The position numbers and the translations under genes were made by a program. Source: Paulownia fortunei (Eukaryota; Streptophyta; Magnoliopsida; Lamiales; Paulowniaceae). From it: a stretch of 64,000 nucleotides of DNA. Numbering within the stretch: position 1 is the stretch's first letter; each line of letters starts with the position of its first letter. Of the stretch, positions 12,162 through 23,449 are shown piece by piece. The stretch is taken from contig CM033106.1 of assembly GCA_019321725.1 (NCBI GenBank), forward strand, positions 21,078,965-21,142,964. Direction: 5' to 3'. The notes beneath the pieces are model-generated. The model saw only the letters and a list, made by a program, of their open reading frames with translations. It was not told the origin of the DNA and did no database searches.

Positions 12162-12571
12162 ATTCTCCTTCCTTATAAAAATTTCATCCTCAAAATTTGA
12201 TGTACCAAATAATTATGGATACTTGTTCTGCATTTCTTCTTCTCTTTTCCATGTGGCCTCTTCTATAGAATGAATCTTCAACAATACTTTAACAAGTCGA
12301 ATTTTTTTCGTTCTCAACTCTTTTTTCTTCCGATCCAGGAGTTGCACTAGTTTCTCTTCATAAACTAAATCAGAAGTCAATTCCAATGGTTCATAACAAA
12401 CACATAAGAGAGATTTGAAATGTACTTCCTCAACATAGACACATGGAAAACATTGTGAACACTAGACAATGACAGAGGTAAGGCCACTCTATAAGCTTTG
12501 TCACCAACTCTTTCGAGAATCTCGAATGGGCCGACATACCTTGAGCTAAATTTTTATTTATTTCCATTTAG
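12162..12571 (-). pseudogene. Gypsy integrase C-terminus / chromodomain, copy 2
   Basis: Second copy of the same fragment, 723 bases above the first and almost identical in its coding part. It is followed on the minus strand by 313 bases of LTR start (12161-11849) and preceded by the RT remnant. It carries the same stops as copy 1, so the element was already damaged when the duplication happened. Confidence 0.8.
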
Positions 12572-12587
12572 AATGTAACAAGTATGT

Positions 12588-13602
12588 TACAATTCCTGAA
12601 AACTTCTTTCACAAGCATCGGTCCACAAGAACTTCACATTATTTCTTGTCAACATTGTCGATGGAGTTTCTATCTTTGAAAACCTTTGAACAGATCATCA
12701 ATAGTATACTGTTAATCCAAGAAACTCCTTACTTCTGATACATTTGTTGGTGTTGGCCACTTAATGAAAATTTCTACCTTGCCTAAATCAATAAAAATAC
12801 CATTCATGGATACTATATGATCTAGGAATATCATTTTCTCTAGCCAAAATTCGCACTTCTTGAATTTAGCAAACAAATGTTTTTGCTTAAGAACTTGCAA
12901 CACAATCTTCAAATGTTCCTTGTGATCTTCTTTACCCCGTGAATAAATTAGGATGTCATCAATAAACACAATCACAAATTTATTGAGATAGTACTTGAAA
13001 ACCCTACTCATTAGATCCATAAAAGTTGTAGAGGCATTGGTTAAATTAAAAGGCATCACTAGAAATTCATAATGTCCATACCGTGTTCGGAATGCAGTCT
13101 TTTGTATGTCTTCTTCCTTGATCTTCAATTGATGATACCCATAGCGCAAATCAATCTTAGAAAATACTGGTGCTCCCTACAATTGATCAAACAAATCATC
13201 TATTCTTGGAAGTGGATACTTATTCTTGATTGTTACTTTATTCAACTCTCTATAATCAATGCATAACCGTAATGTACCATTTTTCTTTTTCATGAACAAC
13301 ATAGGTGCTCCCCAAGGAGAATAACTAGGGCGAATAAAACCCTTATCAAGTAATTCTTCCAATTGAACTTTTAACTCTTTCAACTTTGCTGGTGCCATTC
13401 GATATGGTGATTTAGAAATAGGGGTAGTCCCTGGCATAACATCAATCACAAATTCAATCTTTCGATCTGGTGGCAGTCCCAGTAAATTATCTAGAAATAC
13501 CTCAAGAAATGCTTGAACCATATCTACATTTTTTGGCTTCAATTGTGTTTCGATCGAGATATCCAGAACACTTGCTAAATATCCAACACAAGCTTTATTC
13601 AA
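12588..13602 (-). pseudogene. Ty3/gypsy reverse transcriptase
   Basis: RNA-dependent DNA polymerase remnant. From 13602 downward: [43 protein letters not shown], the [20 protein letters not shown] block, [20 protein letters not shown], a short stop-bearing gap near 13176, then [11 protein letters not shown] and the catalytic FIDD at 12966-12955 (intact) in [12 protein letters not shown]. The RNase H side begins with a RSFL-type motif near 12720 and is cut off after CERSFQEL at about 12588. Two open frames (13602-13177 and 13149-12712) cover most of the domain, making it one of the better preserved pieces here, but stops and the truncation abolish function. Confidence 0.85.
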
Positions 13603-13743
13603 TATCTTTTAAGCTTTCAAAGCAGTTATAATTGATAAGGACTGTGACAATGAGGTACCACTAAACACAAGTTCTTCTTCTCTAGGTGGCTGAAAAATCA
13701 CAATCTTCTTGTTACAATCAATTATTGCATAATATTTGGTAAG

Positions 13744-13977
13744 TCAATCCATGCCCAGAATAACCTCAAAATTTGGCATTGGTAAAACAACGAGATTCTC
13801 ATAGAGTGTCCTGTCACTAATCTGAATAGAACATGCCCTTAACATTTGGTTGGAATCCATTTTTTTCCTGGATGGAATTGTCTCACTGTACTTTCCTTTT
13901 AATAAATCTGGTGTAATGCCCAATTTTCTCACAAATGCACGGGATGTAAATGAATATGTAGATCCTGAATCTATCAA
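13744..13977 (-). pseudogene. Ty3/gypsy aspartic protease
   Basis: Retropepsin-type domain that would cleave the polyprotein. The open stretch starts with IDSGSTYSF, so the active-site D-S-G is intact, continues with SRAFVRKLGI, and ends NFEVILGMD, the usual C-terminal protease block before RT. It lies between the zinc knuckle and RT as expected. The frame is interrupted on both sides, and about 140 bases of degraded linker separate it from RT. Confidence 0.75.
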
Positions 13978-14035
13978 TGCAATTGTAGGTACCCTAGAAA
14001 TTAAAATAGTACTTGTGACTACGAAAGTATCTACA

Positions 14036-14935
14036 TCAACTTATTCTTGTGTTATTGCATATACTATCCCCTAAACTCTCCCCTGCACTATTGGGCAATC
14101 CTTTGCTATATATCCAGCAATGATTAGTACCACTAAAGCATTCCCCAAAATGATTTTTCCCATACTTAACACATTTAGGCCTTTCAACTGCAGTAGAAGT
14201 CTGCCAAACTCTATTACATTTTTTATTCACTTGGTTTCATTTTGGCTCTCCTTTCTTCCATTGGTTCAGATTTATGGAATGAATACTTGCTTCTTTTGTT
14301 GATGAAATTTTTCAATCTTTTCTCATCTAAGTCAACCATCAAAGTCTTATCCACCAGTTCCTTGAACTCTATTGCTGAAGACATTCTCACATCTCTTCTA
14401 ATTTCAGAATTAAAGCCCCTCAAGAAATGATTCATCTTCTCATTGTTGTCTCTGGCGATGTATGGCACATACTTGCAACCCTTTTCAAATTTTCTCACAT
14501 AATCATATACAAACATCCTTTCTTGTTTTAACTCCAAGAATTCTTTTACTTTGAATGACCTAGCATCCCTAGTGAAATACTTATAATAAAATATTATTTT
14601 AAACTCTCCCAAGTTAGTTCTTCCATGTTTACTGCAAGTTTAGGTCCTTCCCACCAGGTTATAACATTCTTCTTCAACAAGAAAATTGCACAGAGTACCT
14701 TCTCAGCATCGTCAAATTACCCATTCCTCTGCAACCATGGGTTCAGACCCACCATTAAAATAAACAGGTTCCATCTTTCTAAATTTCTCATATATAGCTT
14801 GTGAAGTATCATGTCGAGCTTGTGGTGGAGGAAGTCGTCCATTCTATTCTTGGCTTCTATGTTGCATATCTAGCAATTGTTGTATCTATTCACCATGCAT
14901 TCTAGTATGTTGTTGAATGAGATCAGTCGAATTTT
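14036..14935 (-). pseudogene. Ty3/gypsy gag with zinc knuckle
   Basis: Capsid/nucleocapsid remnant. The N-terminal part (14935-14620) reads in broken frames with [19 protein letters not shown] and a WWEGPKL motif. Next comes an open 129-codon segment (14612-14223) with the retrotransposon gag signature ([38 protein letters not shown]). The nucleocapsid part (14230-14036) shows KCVKYGKNHFGECF and CWIYSKG, a damaged zinc knuckle. The homology stops near 14935, where unrelated AT-rich DNA begins, so the leader and 5' LTR are lost. Confidence 0.8.
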
Positions 14936-16223
14936 AATCACAAGTATCTTTTTATACAAAACTCTACTCGTATATCAACAAATATCATATATTATTAATG
15001 ATTCATTTATAAAAATATGAGTAATAAAATATACGATCTCATGATAATTTTTGGACACGACATATAAATTTATTTAAGTTAACATTTCACACTACTAAAG
15101 GTAGTAATGGATGAGAAAACAGATTGATCAAAAAAGTAGATTGAATAGAGTATTTAAAGACATAAATTAAATGGTTAAAATTTAAGTAATAATTTTAATT
15201 AAATAAATTTTTTATCTATAAACTATAATTATTTAAATTTTGGTTGCATTATCTTCTTTATTTGACCTTGTCGATTCGAGTTATTCTCTTTTTATTTGGT
15301 TTCATAGAATTTCTTGTATCTTTTTTGAATTTATGTTATATCTTCTCCAAAATTTTGTTGTTGATCTAGCATTTTTTCTCCTTTTTAACTGATAAAATGA
15401 TAACAATAGAATAAAATCATGAATAAAATAGAATCACATAATTTTATAATTTTAATATTAATCAACATCAATTAAAAAATTTGAGAAAATGAAAGTAAAG
15501 TAAACAGTAAATGAAGAGCTTTTTCATTGAATTCTATATACTCTTAGATATTTATAACAACTATAAGCCACGAGAAATAAATTGATGTAAAAATTATTAA
15601 TTGATTTTCATAACTCAAAAAGGATTTATACATATTATTGAATTTGATATTTTTATATCAATATAAAGACAAAATGCATTTTGGTCCTATAACTTGGCTT
15701 GTTTTTATTTTGGTCCTCTGAAATGTAGATTAACAACTTAAATATACTATCTTTCAAAATTTGGCATTGAATTTGGAGACTTTTCAGAAATAGATGAACA
15801 ATTAATGATGTAAATTTTTTTATTGATTATGTTTATAAGAAACATGCTAAATTTTTTCTCCAAATTAAATTTAATATATTTTTCCTTCAAAACATTGAAA
15901 ATGAACAAGAAAATGGAAGTGGAAAAAGTATCATTTATTGAAATGTCTAATTAATGAATAAATCTCTTAGTTGAGATCTACTTGGACCGAGTCGGTTCAA
16001 TCAATTTTTTTTTTCTTTTTCTCTGTTTTTTAGATTAAAATAAATATCAAATAAAATCTATTTTTAAGATGAATTATTTTATACAAGCTATTTAAGTATT
16101 TCTTGTATGATAGGCAATAATATTGGACTTTGATAAAAAGAATTTAATTTATTTAATTTTTGTTGAATAATTTTAGTAGTAAAATAATTTTAAATCCTTA
16201 TTGATGATTAAATATTAAAAAAT

Positions 16224-16225
16224 AT

Positions 16226-16261
<36 letters not shown>
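16224..16261. repeat. TA dinucleotide microsatellite
   Basis: A run of about 18 TA repeats preceded by the interrupted TATTATATT. Confidence 0.9.
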
Positions 16262-16263
<2 letters not shown>

Positions 16264-16267
16264 TCTA

Positions 16268-16395
16268 ATATTTTACGATAGTGTCGGTCAATATTTAGTT
16301 AATCTTTAAATTTTAAAATAAAATGTTTAAATTTTTTAATATAATCTAATAAAGATAAAAGTATTATGCATATACTAACACCATAATATTTTGAG
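16268..16395 (+). repeat. R repeat, partial copy
   Basis: The string from ACGATAGTGTCGGTCAATAT to the ACACCATAATATT area aligns with the beginning of the R repeat copies at about 18945 and 20430 (GATAAT...GACCAATATTCAATAACTAA and TAACATAATCTAATGGACAT). The remainder of the repeat is absent. Confidence 0.5.
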
Positions 16396-17457
16396 CTCAA
16401 TTTCTTCTTGATTTTCATTTCTTTTTTAGGGAAAATAAGTGAAAATTCATTTGGTGGGAGATTTAGCATTTTTCTTCCAAAAATAATCAATAGATAATTC
16501 CACATAATTAATTTTCCTCCATTTTTTAAAACATCCTCAGTTGACATGTCCTGGGCTTCTGACATTTTCAAGCCCATTTAATTTTTTTGGCAAAATTGGA
16601 ACTAAATTTCCAATATTTGAGAAATACTATATGTAAATTATTAGACCCACTTTTTAAAGAATAAGAGTAAAATTTTACCAAGTTACAAGTCTAAAAATAA
16701 TTTTTGTCTAGATATAATTATAAAATTCCTCAGATTGATATCTATACAGATTGAGGATGTCTATTTTTTAAATATTTAATTAGGTATTGTTCATCATTCT
16801 GGAAGAATAGAGGATCTCTTATATATCATCTTACTCAAAAAAGAATTAAAACTATTATGAAGGTGTTTCATTGTTAACCTAAATAAACCTGTTATATTCT
16901 TTACTTGCATATGTTTACTACTCGTATATCATCTTATATAAAGTATTTTTTTTATAAATTTCAAATTAGTGATATGGTTTAAAATTGATAAATCTAGTTG
17001 ACAACCTAATTGATTGTTTGAAAATAAATTGTAATGCAACCAATTTAGATTAATCAGTATTTATGAAAAATATTTCATAATTAATTTAAACATTTATTTT
17101 TATGTATGATCAATTTGTAAACACAAAACAAATTAAAAAGCGCAAACATCCACTCTATTTTTCACTTATTCATATGTTCTTTAGTTAAAATTTGAAATAT
17201 GTATCTTATCTTTTTATAGTCTTTAATTTTTAGATAATAAAGTGTCAAAATAATTTTTTCTAAGTCATTTTTTTCAACTTAACTAAATAAGTCATTACTT
17301 AAAAGAGATAACTAAACTAAATCTATCGAAATTAGAAATAATGTGAACTAAATGTACACTATGACAATTTATTTCCAAAAACTCTTATTTTTAAAATAAA
17401 ATTAATATATTATAATAATTGTAAATGAAATCACTAACTCAATAAGTTATATATTGT

Positions 17458-18168
17458 CAATGGCGAATGCAGGCGGCGGGTCCCCCTCAAATTTTTATAT
17501 TTATAATTTTATTATATAATTTTTAATAAATTTAAAAATTTGCCCCCTCTCGAATAATTAAATTATTCCAATCGCACCCCCTTGAATTTTCATAATCCTT
17601 GTCATAAAATTATTTTTAAACTTTTTTTTCAAAAAAAATAGGTAATGAAATTTATTATTGATACAAAGTTTTAAAAGGTATTTGTACTAACTTTTAAAAT
17701 TTATTATGATTTAATTTCTAAAAATATGGATATTTTAGTCAAAAAATACTCCTTATTGTGATTTTTTTATTTTAGTTTTTAGTTTTTAACTTATTTGATT
17801 CCATTTTTGTTGCTTATTATTTGAGGTTATACTAATTTTTTTTTTGCAAAAAATCATTAGTGTAGTTTTTTCGTGATATAAAAGTTATTTGATTGGGTTA
17901 ATGGTTATGAAATAATACTCAAATTCTTGTAAATTAGTTTTTATTTTATGTTTGATTGAATTAGAATTGATTTATTCAAATACTTATGCAAATATAATAG
18001 ACATAAAATATTTATGTATAACTATAACGTATTATATTTGTATTTATATTTAGTTTCTAATAATTAGTTAAAAAATAATAAAATAATCAATTCTAATTTT
18101 ATATATAAAAAATAATAATTTTACAATCGAATCTCGCCCCTTATTCTAAAATCCTAGCTCCGCCCCTG
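17458..18168. mobile_element. Non-autonomous hAT-like element, 711 bp
   Basis: The flanks carry a perfect 8-bp direct repeat, TATATTGT, at 17450-17457 and 18169-18176, the target size of hAT elements. The left end is CAATGGCGAATGCAGG and the right end, read inward on the minus strand, is CAGGGGCGGAGCTAGG. Ten of 16 positions match, so the terminal inverted repeats are degenerate but of hAT style. The interior is AT-rich with no coding frame. The right-hand type of terminus is common among plant hAT-like MITEs. Confidence 0.75.
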
Positions 18169-18429
18169 TATATTGTTATTCTATAACGAAAAGATTCTAA
18201 TAATGAATAGAATACGCTTTGTAAGTTCAAATTTTTGATCAATCTATATAATATAATGATATAATTTAATATTTATTTTCATACACCATTCAAAAAATAC
18301 AGAATTGAAAAATATTTTAAAAAGGTTAACTCACATTAAATTAATATGAGGTATGCATATCAAATTAACTACTAAAAAAATAAGTGATTAAGAGAACGAA
18401 TAAAAATGAAATAAGAAATATTAAAATTT

Positions 18430-18690
18430 TCAATATAAATTAATCTAAATTTAAGTTTTAAAATGTATTATTATATACGTGGTTTTTGCAATGCATTATG
18501 TATGATCCAATCGAGTAGTTTCATATATTAAGCTTTGATAAATATTACTCTCAACTATTTGTAATGATACTCAGTCTATGTAATCTTCTTAGTTAATCAA
18601 GAGAAAAATCAGATATTTTATACACACTTAATTTTAAATTATATTTCACACAAATAATTGAATTTCACACATAACTAAATAATATCCAAA
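18430..18690 (+). repeat. Left arm of a long imperfect inverted repeat
   Basis: This arm, with CTTCTTAGTTAATCAAGAGA at about 18585-18604 and a TTGCAATGCATTATGTATGA block at about 18487-18506, matches the reverse complement of 20030-20300. Arms of about 260 bp enclose some 1.3 kb. Long terminal inverted repeats would suit a Mutator-like element, but no 9-bp target repeat or transposase was found. Confidence 0.6.
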
Positions 18691-18944
18691 TTTCACCACA
18701 GATATTGAATTGATAGAATGATGTTCATATAATCTTCTTTTAAATCTTTTACTATGATACCTTTAAATCTATTCACTTTGCAATTCTTCTTTCAAATTTG
18801 TATATTATTTCATTTGATTGAATTGAATACTAACATATTGGAAACACATATTGATAATATATTTGAAATTTTCTGATAATTTACTTCTATATAAGTATGA
18901 CATAAAAATATTATGATGAAACAAAAGAGAATGAAATTAATTTT

Positions 18945-19490
18945 ACGATAATATCGATCGAAATTTAATGATTAACTCGATCTTGAAATCATATGATAAA
19001 TTATTTTAAAAAATTTAAATGTTATATTAACATTACAATGAAAAGTTATATATAGTATATTTTAATGGTAATTTTTTAATCCTAAAATTGTTAAGATTTT
19101 ATTAAAAGTTGGAATAAAAATCATTTAGTACTCAAGTTTTGCCATTTATGTCAACATGATATATAAATTTCACAATACTCTAATGGGTACTTGATTTTTT
19201 TTCATATATATAAGATTAGTACATATTGGATGGGTTCTATCAAATTCTTCATCTAAAACTTTTTGTAATGACGGATATATACTTTCAAATCGTAATTTAT
19301 TTCTATTATCCATTTAATTTTATGATACATTCAACTGATTAAAATAAATCATATTATTGTGATAATATAAATAAAAAATGAGTAAAAATAACTAATCAAA
19401 TTTACGAAAAAAATATAAGTATTCATAGTTAATTAATATAGCCGAAATACTCCTAGATCCAAGCAGTACCTTTAGAATTAAAATTTAAAA
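18945..19490 (+). repeat. R repeat, copy 1
   Basis: First long copy of an unclassified AT-rich repeat. Shared landmarks in order are AAAAGTTATATATAG, TTAAGATT, TACTCAAGTTTTGCCATTTA, ATAAGATTA, ACGGATATA, GATTAAAA and CCTAGAT. It lies between the arms of the inverted repeat. It has no coding potential. Confidence 0.65.
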
Positions 19491-20029
19491 TATGAGATTT
19501 TAAATTCAATTGTTGAAAGATGAGGGTTTAAAAGAACGAGTAGAAAAATAAAAACAATTATTTTTATTGGATTTTCTTTCAAGGCTTTTTTCAATTAGGC
19601 CTAACTAATAGGATAAAAATTCCAGTTCGTTTTTTTTTTTTTACAAAAGAAAGACTGAAGAGTTTTGCATCAGAAATATAACACTTAACCTTTCAGAAAA
19701 TTATAATAACTTTCAAAAATTAAAGTTTAAATCTCATAGCATACATTTTGGTTTTAGAATTAATGTTCTTCCTTCAATTATATTTTAATTTCAGTCTCTT
19801 TTTCATCATAATATTTTTAAATTTTACTTACATGGAGGTATATGTTTAAAAAATTATAAATATATTTTATCAATACATAGTATTTAATTTTACCAAATAA
19901 ACTATAATATGAAAATTTAAAAGAATTAGAAGTGAATAGGTTAAAAGTGTTATTGCAAGACATTTAAAAGAAAAATTAAATGGACATCATTCCATAAACT
20001 TTTATGGCAAAATTAGGGTATTACTTAAA

Positions 20030-20300
20030 ATATGTGTTAAAATTCAACTATGAGTGTGAAATACTACATAAAATTAAATGTGTGTAACATATTTAATTTT
20101 TCTCTTGATTAACTAAGAAGACATACCCAATAAAAAAAAAACTAAGAAGATTATATTGATTGAGAAAATTAAGTATTATTATAAAAAATTGAAAAAATAT
20201 ATTTAATCAATGCTTAGCATGTGAAATTAAATGATTTAATCATATATAATGAATTGCAAGAACTGCATATATAATAATATATTTTGAGAAATTATTTACA
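20030..20300 (-). repeat. Right arm of the long imperfect inverted repeat
   Basis: Reverse complement partner of 18430-18690. It carries TCTCTTGATTAACTAAGAAG near 20101-20120 and ATATAATGAATTGCAAG near 20244. Identity is clearly imperfect, with short indels. Confidence 0.6.
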
Positions 20301-20429
20301 CCAAATTATTGTGAAAAATTTATAAATTAATTCAAAAGAATGAATAATAATAAATCATAAATTTTTATATTAAATTAACTTTAAGTCCTTATTGTGCCTT
20401 AAATAATTAAAAATACAATTATACGCCAC

Positions 20430-21058
20430 AATATTTCATGATAATGACGACCAATATTCAATAACTAACTTGATTTTTAAATGATCTAATAAACTATTTT
20501 AAATTTTTTTAACATAATCTAATGGACATAAAAAATTTATAATAACATCATATTGAAAAGTTATATATAGCATATTTTATTGGTTGTTTTTTAATCCCAA
20601 AATAGTTAAGATTCTACTAAAGGATAGAATAAGAATCATTAAGTACTCAAGTTTTGCCATTTATATCAATATGATATATAAATTTTATGAAGCTCTAACC
20701 AGTAGTTGAATTTTGCCATAAATATAAGATTAATATGTATTGGATGCCTCTATCGAATTTTTCATATAGAACTTTTTATAATAATGGATATACAGTTTCA
20801 AATCCATATTTAATTTCAATTATCTATTAAGTTTTTATGATTCGTTCAATTGATTAAAACAAATCCTATTGGGATAATATAAATAAAAAATTGAATAACA
20901 TTAAACAATCATACTAATACAAATATAAAATATTTATAGTTAATTTATAAAATCAAAATACACCTAGATAGAAGCAATAACTTTAAAATTAAAATTTATG
21001 ATATGAAAGATGAAGAAAGTGTGCACAAAGCCCAAAGTCTGAAAACGCTTACATATGT
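20430..21058 (+). repeat. R repeat, copy 2
   Basis: The longest copy, in the same orientation as copy 1, with the same landmarks and a longer tail ending GTCTGAAAACGCTTACATA, which copy 3 shares and copy 1 lacks. It lies just outside the right arm of the inverted repeat. Confidence 0.7.
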
Positions 21059-21538
21059 AATGTACTTTTCGATCAATAAAATTATGTTTTGTATATTACA
21101 TGAATGCTAAAAAGGAAAATCTACGTAAAATCTACATAGTTCTAATCATTCCTTTTCAATTTCGAAAAATCAATACGTCATTTTTCCTCATTTCACCCTC
21201 TACTAATTAAACGTCATTGCATCACTTTAAGCAGTACAAATATCTGCAATAACAAAGAAAAATAACGGATTTTCACAATTAGGAAATGACACTTGATATA
21301 ATTCGCTTGCAATCAACAATACAAAAAATTAAAAAAAAAACAAATTTTAAGAGAAATTATTTTAAGAATCAAAACATAAACTGCGTTGTCCCTTATTCTT
21401 TGCCTTTATCAACACTGAATGCTAAATAATGATTGATATCATTAATATATATTAATCAAGTGATTAAATTAAAATTAAACAGTTATCAAATTACTTACTT
21501 TTCCTTAAAATTAACTATGTCAAAAGGCTACTTGTGTC

Positions 21539-21978
21539 CTATTAAAAGATAGAATAAAAATTATTAAATACTCAAGTTTTGTCATTTATATCAATTTGAT
21601 ACATAAATTTTATGAAGCTCTAAAAGGTATCTGAATTTTTCCAAAAATATAAGATTAGTATATGTTGGATGACTCTTATCAAAATTTTCATATATAACTT
21701 TTTATAATAACGGATATACACTTTCATTTAATTTCAATTATCAATTTAATTTAATTTTTCATGATCCATTCAATTGATTAAAACAAATCCTATCATGATA
21801 ATATAAATTAAAAATTGAATAACATTAAACAATCAGATTAACAAAAATATAAACATGCATAGTTAATTTATAAAATCAAAATACACCTAGATAGAAGCAA
21901 TAACTTTAAAATTAAAATATATGACATGAAAGAGGAAGAAGATATGCGCGAGGCCTGAAGTCTGAAAACGCTTACATA
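21539..21978 (+). repeat. R repeat, copy 3
   Basis: Third copy, lacking the first 180 bases. It runs from CTATTAAAAGATAGAATAAA to GTCTGAAAACGCTTACATAG and resembles copy 2 more than copy 1. It ends where Athila-like sequence begins. Confidence 0.7.
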
Positions 21979-22161
21979 GGCTATTGATCATCAAGGCAAA
22001 TCAAACCAACTCAAGCATGAATCTAATCAAGTTTGACAATTCAAGCATATTTACTCTTAGACTTTAACAATTTATTCACAAAAATCACAACTCATCACCA
22101 AAAAAACAAAAAATTAGACCAGCTTTCGCACCACCAAATTTAAATGCAACATTGTCCTCAA

Positions 22162-22479
22162 TACTAAAATAGAAAAGAACAGAGAGAAAATAAAACTTTC
22201 AGGTGAGTGGAGCGTGCACTGTAGAGCACGAGCTAGAAACGTGAAAGTCGTATGTGCCATTGTGGATTTGGAGTTCTGCGATCAACATAAATAGAGGAAA
22301 TGGATAGAAGAAAATGCAAGTACAAGACAACTATTACTGAAAAGAAGGAATGGCATACCTAGACCTTTAAAAGGAAACTCAAAAGACTACGACTAAGAAA
22401 ATATCTAAAAACAAAGTAAAAAGGAAAGTAGTTCTAATTCATAGTTGTTTGCTTGACTTTGTCACCTCTACTTGGGGTT
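22162..22479. other. Non-coding tail downstream of Athila integrase
   Basis: About 320 bases with no usable frame, between the integrase C-terminus and the GAGGACAATGTT signature on the minus strand. In Athila-type elements this is untranslated sequence or a degraded extra ORF. No envelope-like gene is recognisable. Confidence 0.45.
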
Positions 22480-23447
22480 GACAAGTTGGATGAGAGACTT
22501 CTAACACTCGATGTCGCCTTCCAAGTAATGCTTAAGTTGCTGCCATTGACCTTGAATATACATTCCTCCTAATTAGATACCTCAATTACCCCAACAGAAA
22601 AACCCTAGTCACAGTAAAAGGTCATGACCACTTTGATTTTAACTTGCCGGGAAAAAGTTGGAGCCTCGAGTTGTACAACTATATGTTACCTCCCTTGACA
22701 AACTCCCTTTGTGATGTGGTTGTCATGCCACTTCTGAGTTCTTTCTTCATAAATCCTAGCATTTTTATATGCTTGACTCTGGAATTTATCCATCTCATTC
22801 AATTGCAATAACTTGTTTTGTCTTATAGCTTGCATATCAAAGTTAAGAAATTTGATAACCAAATATACACAGTGTTCAAGTTCAACAGGTAAATAACATG
22901 TTTTACCAAAAATCAACCTACATGGAGCATACTAATAGGAGTTTTATAAGCAGTTCTGTACACCCACAAAGCATCATCAAGCTCAAAGACCAATCTTTCT
23001 TAGAGACACTTACTGTTTTTTTCAAAATTCTTTTCAATTTCCTATTTAACACCTCAACTTGACCGCTTGTTTGAGAATGACAAGGAGTGTCAACCTTATG
23101 TGTAACACCATGTTTACTCAAAGAATTTTAAAATTATTTGTTACAAAAATGTTTACCTCCATCACTAATGATAGCCGTAGGGGTGCCAAATCTAGTGAAA
23201 ATGTATTGTTTCAAAAATCTAACAACAACCCTGCATCATTAGTCCATAGAGCTTCAGCTTGCACCTACTTGGAAATATAGTCTCTAGCCACAATTATATA
23301 TCTATTTGAGTAAGGACTAATAAATGGCCCCATGAAATCAATACTCAAAACATCAAACAATTCACAGTAATATATATTGTTCAAAGGCATTTCATGTTTC
23401 CTAGATCTATTATAATCCTTTAACATCTATCACTAACATCCTTAGAA
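22480..23447 (-). pseudogene. Athila-like integrase
   Basis: Integrase remnant that would insert element DNA into the chromosome. On the minus strand: RHEMPLNNI, the first catalytic Asp in [14 protein letters not shown], the second in IISDGGKHFCN (about 23160), and the Glu in GQVEVLNRKLKRIL (23060-23000), so the triad residues are visible. The C-terminal part follows: MIFGKTCYLPVELEHCVYL from 22916, LLQLNEMDKFQSQAYKNARI, a WHDNH block, and FKVNG near 22560. Frameshifts lie near 23120 and 22917, and a stop replaces Trp in the ISKW-like motif. The zinc-binding N-terminus is mostly lost at the upstream deletion. Confidence 0.85.
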
Positions 23448-23449
23448 TT

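Larger units (their letters stand above)
11126..12571. repeat. Tandem duplication, two 723-bp units
   Basis: Unit 1 is 11126-11848 and unit 2 is 11849-12571. Both begin AATGTAACAAGTATGG and end CCATTTAG, and both are exactly 723 bases with scattered substitutions, mostly in the LTR half. A third start of the unit, 15 bases (AATGTAACAAGTATG, 12572-12586), sits at the junction with the RT remnant. Each unit joins about 410 bp of integrase C-terminus to about 313 bp of LTR start, so the duplication arose after the element was assembled. Confidence 0.9.
9141..14935 (-). mobile_element. Ty3/gypsy retrotransposon, chromovirus-like, deleted
   Basis: On the minus strand the remnant runs gag (14935-14036), protease (13977-13744), reverse transcriptase (13602-12588), two copies of an integrase C-terminus, and a 3' LTR (11438-9141). 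The integrase tail has the Del/Tekay-type chromovirus style (FEILERVGDKAYRVA-like, VHNVFHVSM-like, then the chromodomain region). RNase H and the integrase core are missing at a junction near 12587. No 5' LTR or primer binding site is seen above 14935. It is inserted in the gag of the Sirevirus-like element in the same orientation. Confidence 0.8.
14936..17457. other. AT-rich spacer with repeat debris
   Basis: No gene was recognised. It holds a TA microsatellite (about 16224-16261) and a partial copy of the R repeat (about 16268-16395). At 15671-15740 a TTGGTCC-spaced segment resembles MITE debris. The single longer open frame (minus, 16577-16299) has low-complexity composition and no recognisable domain. 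Confidence 0.4.

Noticed and set aside
16299..16577. 92-codon minus-strand frame
   Set aside because: Overlaps the R repeat fragment and has biased Lys/Ile/Leu content; no sign of selection or domain.
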